Assembly (NCBI GenBank): GCA_003241965.1
Contig: QBMB01000049.1
Span: forward strand, 1 to 34,638
Origin: Burkholderiales bacterium
GTDB lineage: Bacteria; Pseudomonadota; Gammaproteobacteria; Burkholderiales; Burkholderiaceae_C
DNA: 34,638 bases
Direction: 5' to 3'
The stretch's first letter is position 1. Each line of letters opens with the position of its first letter. Both the position numbers and the translations under genes were made by a program. Below the pieces are notes generated by a model. The model saw only the letters and a list, made by a program, of their open reading frames with translations. It did no database searches and was not told the DNA's origin. This document shows positions 17,252-24,128 of the stretch, one piece after another.

Positions 17252-17252
17252 T
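17247..17252 (+). promoter_or_regulatory. Possible -10 box for the corA leader transcript
   Basis: CATAAT, five of six consensus matches, overlaps the stop codon of the patatin gene. It would start transcription near 17259, about 23 nt before the leader ORF. The matching -35 region is weak. Confidence 0.3.
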
Positions 17253-17281
17253 TCGCCGATCGATCCACCCCGGAGTACCCC

Positions 17282-17335
17282 ATGGACAGCACGCCCCCCA
17301 GTTGCGTGCTTTCAGCCGCCCCCGTCACCGTCTGA
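17282..17335 (+). CDS. Candidate 17-codon leader ORF upstream of corA
   Basis: A short ORF encoding MDSTPPSCVLSAAPVTV. GGAG at 17272-17275 lies six bases before its ATG, as good a site as that of corA itself. The peptide starts with an acidic residue followed by a Pro pair and has a third Pro near the end. Codons 9-12 coincide exactly with one arm of a 12-bp inverted repeat whose other arm is downstream of its stop, so a translating ribosome would disrupt that stem. In enterobacteria, Pro-containing leader ORFs control the Mg2+ transporter genes mgtA and corA (mgtL, corL). That this ORF is translated, or works the same way, is inference. Confidence 0.5.
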   Translation: MDSTPPSCVLSAAPVTV

Positions 17336-17431
17336 TCACTGCGCCCGGCTCGGTGATATGGATCGCACGGTCCGCTGGCTGAAAGCACCCACCCCGCCTT
17401 GGGGCCCGCATGCGCGGCCCCGTCCTTTCAG
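17306..17431 (+). promoter_or_regulatory. corA: Structured corA 5' leader with mutually exclusive stems
   Basis: Arm A GTGCTTTCAGCC (17306-17317) is perfectly complementary to arm B GGCTGAAAGCAC (17377-17388). Inside that loop a second stem pairs 17335-17341 with 17351-17357 (seven pairs, one G-U) around a 9-nt loop. After B comes a stem GGGGCC/GGCCCC (17401-17406 with 17416-17421). Segment C CTTTCAG (17425-17431) can pair with seven bases of B instead of A. A ribosome on the leader ORF would cover A and free B to pair with C. No strong intrinsic terminator is present, so control could be Rho-dependent or translational. Confidence 0.5.
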
Positions 17432-17457
17432 ACAGCAGATTTCGCCGGGAGCGCCCC

Positions 17458-18444
17458 ATGCTCAACGTATTCACCCTGGCCAATGGCCGCCTCTTCCAGG
17501 AAGAGATCGAGTCGCTCGAAGAGCTGGCTCAATTCAAGCCGATCTGGGTCGACCTGGAAGACCCCACCCCCGAAGAACGCCGCTGGGTCAAACAGCACTT
17601 TGGCCTGTCGATCCCCGAAGACGCGATGGACGAGGACATCGAGGAGTCGGCCCGCTTCTTTGAAGAAGACAACGGCGAGCTGCATGTGCGCTCCGACTTT
17701 TTGATCGACGACGAGGAAGACCCGCGCGCGGTGCGGGTGGCCTTCATCCTGAACGAGCACAACGACACCTTGAAGAGCCAGGGTGTGCTGTTCTCCATCC
17801 ACGACGAGGACGTGCCGGTGTTCCGCCTGCTGCGCATGCGCGCGCGGCGCATGCCCGGCCTGATCGAGGACGCCAAGGACGTGCTGCTGATGCTCTTCGA
17901 CGCGGACGCCGAGTACTGCGCCGACACGCTGGAAGACATTTACGACGAGATCGAGACGGTGAGCAAGAAGGTGCTCAACAGCAACGCCTCGGACAACCTG
18001 CTGAGCGAGGCGCTCTCGGCCATTGCGCGGCACGAGGACATGTCGGGTCGCATCCGCCGCAACGTGATGGACACGCGCCGCGCGGTCAGCTTCATGATGC
18101 GCAGCCGCCTGCTGAGTGCCGAGCAGTTCGAAGACGCGCGCCAGATCCTGCGCGACCTGGATTCGCTGGACAGTCACACCGCCTTCCTGTTCGACAAGAT
18201 CAACTTTTTGATGGATGCCACCGTCGGTTTCATCAACATCAACCAGAACAAGATCATCAAGATCTTCTCGGTGGCCAGCGTATCGCTGCTGCCGCCCACG
18301 CTGGTGGCCAGCAGCTACGGCATGAACTTCGCGTTCATGCCCGAGCTGCAATGGCACTACGGCTACCCGCTGGCGCTCGCGCTGATGGTGCTCTCGGCCG
18401 TGGTGCCCATGCTCTATTTCCGCAAACGGGGTTGGTTGCGGTAG
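17458..18444 (+). CDS. corA: Magnesium/cobalt transporter CorA family protein
   Basis: Pentameric inner-membrane channel for Mg2+ (also Co2+/Ni2+), 328 residues. The N-terminal cytoplasmic part is strongly acidic (several runs of Glu and Asp near 70-110), as in CorA sensor domains; a long helical stalk follows. Two membrane segments close the protein, with the selectivity motif YGMNF (Gly-Met-Asn about 288-290) between them and the basic tail RKRGWLR. The ATG at 17458 has GGGAG six bases upstream. The gene is preceded by a leader of about 200 nt with a short ORF and stable stems, and ends five bases before the convergent mtnN stop. Confidence 0.95.
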   Translation: MLNVFTLANGRLFQEEIESLEELAQFKPIWVDLEDPTPEERRWVKQHFGLSIPEDAMDEDIEESARFFEEDNGELHVRSDFLIDDEEDPRAVRVAFILNEHNDTLKSQGVLFSIHDEDVPVFRLLRMRARRMPGLIEDAKDVLLMLFDADAEYCADTLEDIYDEIETVSKKVLNSNASDNLLSEALSAIARHEDMSGRIRRNVMDTRRAVSFMMRSRLLSAEQFEDARQILRDLDSLDSHTAFLFDKINFLMDATVGFININQNKIIKIFSVASVSLLPPTLVASSYGMNFAFMPELQWHYGYPLALALMVLSAVVPMLYFRKRGWLR

Positions 18445-18449
18445 CCCGC

Positions 18450-19205
18450 TCAGGGCTGCATCAAAAGCTCGTCGATGATGGCCGCGCTGTAGCGGCTGGC
18501 CACCTCGCGCAGGAAGCGCGCAAAGTCCACGTGCGCTGCGTCGTCAGCCCGGTCGGAGATGGTGCGCACCACCGCGAGCGGCACGCGGTAGTCGTGGCAC
18601 ACCTGGGCGAAGGCCGCACCTTCCATTTCCACCGCCAGTGCTTGCGGCAGCTCACGGCGAAGCGCTTCGCTTTCGGCCGTCGTCGAGACGAACCGGTCGC
18701 CACTGATCAGCAAGCCTTGGTGGCAAGCGGGGGTGTGCAGGCCGAAGGCACTGCGCACTGCGTCGGGCAGTTGCGCAGGCAGCTCGCTCAACACCTGCCC
18801 GGCCGCCCGCACCAACCGAGCGGTCAAGGCAGCGTCGGCATCGAAAGTGGCGCGGCCATAACCGGGCACCTCATGGCGAGGGAAGATCGGCGAGGCGTCC
18901 ATGTCGTGCTGCAGAAACTGCCGTGCCACCACCACGTCGCCCACTTTGACGCCCTCACCGAGGCCACCGGCCACGCCGGTGAACACAATGCGCTGCACAT
19001 GGAAGCGCTCGATCAGTACGGTAGCGGTGGTGGCTGCGGCCACCTTGCCGATGCCTGAGAGCACGGCCACGACGTCGCAACCGTGCAGGTGTCCGCGCCA
19101 GAAGGTGCGACCACCGACGGATTGTTGGTGTTCATCGGGCATGAGGTGGAGGACGGCTTGCAGTTCCTCATGCAGCGCACTGACGATGGCGGTGGGGCCT
19201 TCCAC
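18450..19205 (-). CDS. mtnN: 5'-methylthioadenosine/S-adenosylhomocysteine nucleosidase
   Basis: Hydrolyses methylthioadenosine and S-adenosylhomocysteine to adenine plus the thioribose or ribosylhomocysteine, clearing by-products of SAM use. The 251-residue protein has the PNP_UDP_1 fold marks: Glu13/14 in ALHEEL, SGIGKVAAA, TGVAGGL, the substrate-binding VEMEGAA and the catalytic Asp in RTISDRAD. It starts at GTG (19205-19203), and the first base of that codon is the last base of the fadD stop (TAGTG), so translation is likely coupled to fadD. It is about 20 residues longer than the E. coli enzyme, mostly in the middle. Confidence 0.92.
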   Translation of the reverse strand: MEGPTAIVSALHEELQAVLHLMPDEHQQSVGGRTFWRGHLHGCDVVAVLSGIGKVAAATTATVLIERFHVQRIVFTGVAGGLGEGVKVGDVVVARQFLQHDMDASPIFPRHEVPGYGRATFDADAALTARLVRAAGQVLSELPAQLPDAVRSAFGLHTPACHQGLLISGDRFVSTTAESEALRRELPQALAVEMEGAAFAQVCHDYRVPLAVVRTISDRADDAAHVDFARFLREVASRYSAAIIDELLMQP

Positions 19206-20893
19206 TATTTCTTGTCGCGCAGCTCGCGCCGCAGGATCTTGCCCACCGGGGTCTTGGGCAACTCGGTACGGAACTCCACCACCTTGGGCTGCTTGTAGCC
19301 GGTGAGGTTGGCCTTGCAGTACTCACGCACCTGGGCTTCTGTCAGGGCCGCGTCTTTTTTCACGATCACGAGCTTGACGGCTTCACCCGACTTGTCGTCA
19401 GGCACACCGACCACCGCACACTCCATGACGCCGGGCAGCTGCGCCACCACGTCTTCCACCTCGTTGGGGTACACGTTGAAGCCGCTGACCAGCACCATGT
19501 CTTTCTTGCGGTCGACGATTTTGAAGTAGCCGCGTTCGTCCATCACACCCACGTCGCCGGTCTTGAAGTAGCCGTCCGGCGTCATGACCTTGGCGGTCTC
19601 GTCGGGCCGCTGCCAATAGCCCGCCATCACCTGCGGGCCCTTGATGGCGATCTCGCCGGGCTGGCCCATCGGCACCTCGTGTCCGTCGTCGTCCAGGCAT
19701 TTCATCCAGGTGTTGGGCAGCGGCAGACCGATGGTGCCGCTGTAGGCGGTGCTGGTGGTGGGGTTGCAGGTGGCCGACGGGCTGGTTTCGGACAGGCCAT
19801 AACCTTCGCAGATCGGGCAGCCGGTCTTCTCCAGCCAGAGCTTGGCCACCGCGCCTTGCACCGCCATGCCGCCGCCCACGGACACCTTGAGGTTGCTCCA
19901 GTTCACGGTGTTGAAGTCGGCGTGATTGGCCAGCCCGTTGAACAGCGTGTTGACCGCGGGGAAGCTGTGGAAGGTGTGTTTGCTCAGCTCTTTGAGCACC
20001 GCCGGCAGGTCACGCGGATTGGGGATCAGGATGTTCATGGCGCCGGTGCGCATGCCCAACATCATGTTCACCGTGAACGCGAAGATGTGGTACAGCGGCA
20101 GGGCGCACACGCTGGTGGGCTGCTCACCCGCGGGCACGCGGCTCATCGCCGGCTCGTTCCAGGCGTCGGACTGCAGCAGGTTGGCGATCACGTTGCGGTG
20201 CAGCAGCACCGCGCCTTTGCTCACGCCGGTGGTGCCACCGGTGTACTGCAGCACCGCCATGTCGTCGGGCTTGATGTCGGGCCGCTTGAGCGTGCCGCGC
20301 GTGCCCTTGGCAATGGCGTCGTTGAAGCGCACGGCCTGGGGCAGGCTGAACGCGGGCACCATCTTCTTGACGCTGCGCACCACGTAGTTCACCAGAGCGC
20401 CCTTGAGCAAGCCGAGCTGGTCGCCCATGGCGGTGAGCACCACGTGTTTCACCGGCGTGTTGGCGATGCATTGCTGCAAGGTGCCGGCGAAGTTCTCGAT
20501 GATCACAATGGCCTTGGCACCCGAGTCCTTGAGCTGGTGCTCCAGCTCGCGCGGCGTGTACAGCGGATTCACATTGACCACCACCAGGCCCGCGCGCAGG
20601 ATGCCCGCCACCGCCACTGGGTACTGCGGCACGTTGGGCATCATGATGGCCACGCGGTCGCCCTTGACCAGACCCAGGCCCTGCAGGTAGGCCGCAAACG
20701 CCAGTGACAGGCTGTCGGTCTGCGCAAACGTGATCTGCTTGCCCATGAAGCTGTAGGCGGGCCGGCTGGCGAACTTGCCAAAGCTCTCTTCCATGAGGTG
20801 CACCAGCGAGCTGTATTGCGCCACGTCGATGTCGGCGGGCACGCCGGGTGAATACGAGCCCAGCCAGGGACGGTCGGCCGTTGATGCGGTCAT
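19205..20893 (-). CDS. fadD: Long-chain fatty-acid--CoA ligase
   Basis: Activates fatty acids to acyl-CoA through an acyl-AMP intermediate, 562 residues. The ANL-superfamily motifs are in order: the P-loop-like YTGGTTGVSKG (217-227), 'EGYGLSETSP' about residue 360, the 'GYFKTGDVG' Asp motif, and 'VSGFNVYPNEVED' before the C-terminal domain with its catalytic Lys near 'GKILRREL'. The ATG at 20893 has GGAG upstream; the longer frame upstream is unsupported. It shares one base with mtnN downstream. Confidence 0.94.
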   Translation of the reverse strand: MTASTADRPWLGSYSPGVPADIDVAQYSSLVHLMEESFGKFASRPAYSFMGKQITFAQTDSLSLAFAAYLQGLGLVKGDRVAIMMPNVPQYPVAVAGILRAGLVVVNVNPLYTPRELEHQLKDSGAKAIVIIENFAGTLQQCIANTPVKHVVLTAMGDQLGLLKGALVNYVVRSVKKMVPAFSLPQAVRFNDAIAKGTRGTLKRPDIKPDDMAVLQYTGGTTGVSKGAVLLHRNVIANLLQSDAWNEPAMSRVPAGEQPTSVCALPLYHIFAFTVNMMLGMRTGAMNILIPNPRDLPAVLKELSKHTFHSFPAVNTLFNGLANHADFNTVNWSNLKVSVGGGMAVQGAVAKLWLEKTGCPICEGYGLSETSPSATCNPTTSTAYSGTIGLPLPNTWMKCLDDDGHEVPMGQPGEIAIKGPQVMAGYWQRPDETAKVMTPDGYFKTGDVGVMDERGYFKIVDRKKDMVLVSGFNVYPNEVEDVVAQLPGVMECAVVGVPDDKSGEAVKLVIVKKDAALTEAQVREYCKANLTGYKQPKVVEFRTELPKTPVGKILRRELRDKK

Positions 20894-20990
20894 TCGGAAT
20901 CTCCAGAACTTGGTATTGAGTGCAATCCGGCATTGTCGGGCTGCGCGTGGCGGCAAGGCCTCGTGTTTTTCCCTTACGACTTTCTGACGA

Positions 20991-21005
20991 CGCCTCACCG
21001 AGGCG
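20991..21005. repeat. Short palindrome upstream of fadD
   Basis: CGCCTC-ACC-GAGGCG is a perfect 6-bp inverted repeat, about 100 bp before the fadD start. It could be an operator or leader hairpin; it does not resemble a known fatty-acid regulator site that I can name. Confidence 0.3.
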
Positions 21006-21029
21006 CACCATCTGAGGGATCGCTGCTAC

Positions 21030-21067
21030 AAAAACCAAGGGGGCGGGTGTAGACACCCGCCCCCTTG
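21030..21067 (-). terminator. Rho-independent terminator of the pnt operon
   Basis: A perfect GC-rich inverted repeat (CAAGGGGGCGGGTGT with its complement, 21036-21067) gives a 14-bp stem with a 4-nt loop. Read on the minus strand it is followed by GG and five T residues. It lies 29 bp after the pntB stop and ends the transhydrogenase transcript before fadD. Confidence 0.88.
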
Positions 21068-21095
21068 AATGGCGATCAGTCCCAACAGAAGTTCA

Positions 21096-22520
21096 CTATT
21101 CGATGGCCTTGGTCATGTCCTCGACGACCTTCTTGGCGTCGCCAAACACCATCATGGTCTTGTCCATGTAGAAGAGTTCGTTGTCCAGCCCCGCGTAACC
21201 CGCGGCCATGCTTCGTTTGTTCACGATCACGGTCTTGGCCTTGTAGGCCTCCAGGATCGGCATGCCGTAAATGGCGCTGCCTTTCTGCAGGGCAGCGGGG
21301 TTCACCACGTCGTTGGCGCCCAGGATGATGGCCACGTCGGCCTGGCCGAATTCACCGTTGATGTCTTCCATCTCGAACACCTGGTCGTACGGCACCTCGG
21401 CTTCGGCCAGCAACACGTTCATGTGCCCCGGCATGCGCCCGGCCACCGGGTGAATGGCGTACTTCACGGTGATGCCCTTCTCGGTGAGCTTGTGCGCCAG
21501 CTCCTTCACCGCGTGCTGCGCGCGCGCCACGGCCAGGCCGTAGCCGGGCACGATCACCACGGTTTCGGCGTTGCCGAGCACGAAGGCCGCGTCGTCCGCG
21601 CTGCCGCTCTTGACTGGCCGCGCTTCGGCCTTGGCACCGCCTGCCGTGGTCGCTTCACCGCCGAAGCCACCCAGGATCACGTTGAAGAACGAGCGGTTCA
21701 TGGCCTTGCACATGATGTAGCTCAGGATCGCACCCGAAGAGCCCACCAGCGAGCCGGCAATGATCAACATGGAGTTGTTCAAGCTGAAGCCGATGCCGGC
21801 GGCCGCCCAGCCGGAGTAGCTGTTGAGCATGGACACCACCACCGGCATGTCGGCGCCGCCGATGGGGATGATGATCAGCACGCCCAGCACGAACGAGAGC
21901 GCGATCATGGCGAAGAAGGCGGGCCAGTTTTCGGTGAACGCGAAGAACACACCCAAGCCGACGGTAGCCAGACCGAGCACCAGGTTGATCATGTGCTGGC
22001 CGGAGAACGTCACCGGTGCTCCCTGGAAAAGGCGGAACTTGTACTTGCCCGACAGCTTGCCGAAGGCAATGACCGAGCCGCTGAAGGTGATCGCGCCGAT
22101 GGCCGCACCCAGGAACAGTTCGATCTTGTTGCCGAAAGGAATCGGCACGCCCTTGGCGACGAGGCCGAACGCATAGGGCTCGGCCACCACCGCCACCGCA
22201 ATGCAGACCGCGGCGAGACCAATCATGCTGTGCATGAAGGCCACCAGCTCGGGCATCTTGGTCATCTCGACCCGATTGGCCATGATGGCGCCCGCGCCAC
22301 CACCGACCACCAGACCCACCAGCACCCAGACCATGCCCTCGGCCTTGCCACCGGACAGCTCGACGATGAGCGCGGCCGTGGTCAGCACGGCGATGGCCAT
22401 GCCCGTCATGCCGAAGACGTTGCCGCGAATGGATGTCGTGGGGTGGCTCAGGCCTTTGAGAGCCTGGATGAAACAGATGCTGGCCACCAGGTACAGCAGG
22501 GTCACCAGATTCATGCTCAT
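21096..22520 (-). CDS. pntB: NAD(P)(+) transhydrogenase beta subunit PntB
   Basis: Beta subunit of the proton-translocating transhydrogenase, which uses the proton gradient to reduce NADP+ with NADH. The 474-residue protein starts with about nine membrane helices (residues 1-270) and ends in the cytosolic NADP(H)-binding domain III, recognisable from VIVPGYGLAVARAQ, the 'HPVAGRMPGHMNVLLAEA' block and 'ILGANDVVNPAA'. The linker around residues 285-300 is Gly/Ala-rich. The ATG at 22520 overlaps the upstream stop by 4 bp (ATGA); an ATG two codons later is also possible. Confidence 0.96.
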   Translation of the reverse strand: MSMNLVTLLYLVASICFIQALKGLSHPTTSIRGNVFGMTGMAIAVLTTAALIVELSGGKAEGMVWVLVGLVVGGGAGAIMANRVEMTKMPELVAFMHSMIGLAAVCIAVAVVAEPYAFGLVAKGVPIPFGNKIELFLGAAIGAITFSGSVIAFGKLSGKYKFRLFQGAPVTFSGQHMINLVLGLATVGLGVFFAFTENWPAFFAMIALSFVLGVLIIIPIGGADMPVVVSMLNSYSGWAAAGIGFSLNNSMLIIAGSLVGSSGAILSYIMCKAMNRSFFNVILGGFGGEATTAGGAKAEARPVKSGSADDAAFVLGNAETVVIVPGYGLAVARAQHAVKELAHKLTEKGITVKYAIHPVAGRMPGHMNVLLAEAEVPYDQVFEMEDINGEFGQADVAIILGANDVVNPAALQKGSAIYGMPILEAYKAKTVIVNKRSMAAGYAGLDNELFYMDKTMMVFGDAKKVVEDMTKAIE

Positions 22521-22843
22521 TTGTGAGCTCCCTCAGCAGCCACCGGCGCCTTGCGCTCTTTTTTCTTGAACATCTCCAGCATTCGCCGTGTCACAAGAAA
22601 TCCACCGAACACATTGACCGCCGCCAGCGCAACGGCCAGAACACCCATGGTCTTGCCCAGGTTGGTCTCGGTCAGCGCGGCGGCCAACATGGCGCCGACG
22701 ATCACGATGGCCGAGATGGCGTTGGTCACGGCCATCAGCGGCGTGTGCAGCGCGGGCGTGACGTTCCACACCACGTGGTAGCCCACGTAGATGGCCAGCA
22801 CGAAGATGATGAGGTTGAGAACGGTGGGGGATACGGCGTCCAT
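22517..22843 (-). CDS. pntAB: NAD(P) transhydrogenase subunit alpha part 2 (membrane part)
   Basis: Membrane portion of the alpha subunit as a separate 108-residue protein. It has three to four hydrophobic helices, including 'FVLAIYVGYHVVWNVTPALHTPLMAVTNAISAI', the conserved block of transhydrogenase domain II, and a Lys-rich C-terminus. The gene is separate from the NAD-binding part, as in Rhodospirillum-type enzymes, whereas E. coli fuses them in PntA. It is 30 bp downstream of the first alpha gene and overlaps pntB. Confidence 0.94.
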   Translation of the reverse strand: MDAVSPTVLNLIIFVLAIYVGYHVVWNVTPALHTPLMAVTNAISAIVIVGAMLAAALTETNLGKTMGVLAVALAAVNVFGGFLVTRRMLEMFKKKERKAPVAAEGAHK

Positions 22844-22873
22844 GGTCTTGTCCTTGGTGTCTCTGCTCTGGGA

Positions 22874-24007
22874 TCAGCTTTTGCGTTTCACTTCGCCACC
22901 CTGCGCCATCAGGCAGGCCGCGACGATGTCGTCTTCCATGTCCACGTGCAGCGCGCCGTCCTTGTTGACGATGAGCTTGAGGAAATCGAGCACGTTGCGC
23001 GCGTACAGCGCCGAGGCATCAGCCCCCACCAGCGCGGCCAGGTTGGTTTCGCCGACGATGGTCACGCCATGCTTGACCACGGTGCGGTCGGTCTCGGTGA
23101 TCGGGCAGTTGCCCCCCACACCATCGGCGCCTTTGCCGGCGGCGATGTCCACGATCACGCTGCCGGGCTTCATGGACTTCACCATGTCTTCGGTGATGAG
23201 CACCGGCGCAGCACGCCCGGGAATCAGAGCGGTGGAGATCACCACGTCGGCCTGCGCCACGCGCTTGGCGACTTCGGCCTTCTGGCGCTCCAGCCAGCTC
23301 GGTGGCATGGGGCGGGCATAACCGCCCACGCCTTCGGCCGCTTCCTTCTCTTCAGCAGTCTCGTAGGGAACGTCGATGAATTTGCCGCCCAGCGACTCGA
23401 CCTGTTCCTTGACGCTTGGGCGCACATCAGACGCTTCGATCACTGCGCCCAGGCGCTTGGCGGTGGCAATGGCCTGCAGGCCCGCCACGCCCACACCCAG
23501 AATCACCACGCGCGCGGCCTTGACCGTACCGGCCGCCGTCATGAGCATGGGGAAAAAGCGCTGGTAGTGGTGAACAGCCAGCATCACAGCCTTGTAGCCG
23601 GCGATGTTGGCTTGGGAAGACAGCACGTCCATGCTTTGCGCGCGGGTGGTGCGCGGTGCGGCTTCCAGCGCGAAGGCGGTGAGGCCGGCCGAGGCCATGC
23701 GTTGCAGGCCGGCGGCATCGAAGGGGTTGAGCATGCCGACCACGGTGGCACCGGGTTTCATCAATGCCAATTCGTTGTCGAACGGCGTGCGCACCTTGAG
23801 CACGAGGTCAGCGCCCAGTGCACCGGCCGCATCGGTGATTTCGGCACCGGCGGCGCTGTAGGCCGCGTCGGTCACGCTGGCGGCCAGGCCCGCCCCCGAT
23901 TGCACGCGAACGGTGTGGCCTTGGGCCACATATTTCTTGGCGGTTTCGGGCGTCACAGCCACCCGCGTTTCGCCCACCGTGGTTTCAGTGGGTACACCCA
24001 TCAACAT
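22874..24007 (-). CDS. pntAA: NAD(P) transhydrogenase subunit alpha part 1 (NAD-binding)
   Basis: Soluble NAD(H)-binding domain I of the transhydrogenase, 377 residues. It opens MGVPTET..ETRVA-TPE, shared with alanine dehydrogenase, and carries the Rossmann loop 'ILGVGVAGLQAIATAKRLGA' with a following acidic 'EASDVRP' segment, plus 'VIVDIAAGKGADGVGGNC'. The start at 24007 has AGGAG seven bases upstream; a second ATG two codons on is a possible alternative. It is the first gene of the operon. A same-strand histidine kinase ends 121 bp upstream. Confidence 0.95.
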   Translation of the reverse strand: MLMGVPTETTVGETRVAVTPETAKKYVAQGHTVRVQSGAGLAASVTDAAYSAAGAEITDAAGALGADLVLKVRTPFDNELALMKPGATVVGMLNPFDAAGLQRMASAGLTAFALEAAPRTTRAQSMDVLSSQANIAGYKAVMLAVHHYQRFFPMLMTAAGTVKAARVVILGVGVAGLQAIATAKRLGAVIEASDVRPSVKEQVESLGGKFIDVPYETAEEKEAAEGVGGYARPMPPSWLERQKAEVAKRVAQADVVISTALIPGRAAPVLITEDMVKSMKPGSVIVDIAAGKGADGVGGNCPITETDRTVVKHGVTIVGETNLAALVGADASALYARNVLDFLKLIVNKDGALHVDMEDDIVAACLMAQGGEVKRKS

Positions 24008-24128
24008 GTCGGTCTCCTCGCTCGGCGGTTGTAACAAGCAGCCGCGAAGCTTAACTGAAAGGCCTGCGCGGACATGCTGCGGTGGGGACAATTCCGCCAC
24101 GGACGTTCGGCGCCCATGCAGGGCCGTG

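Noticed and set aside
22523-24034. A 503-codon plus-strand frame opposite the transhydrogenase alpha genes
   Set aside because: His/Gly/Arg-rich antisense shadow with no family features; the minus-strand genes are certain.
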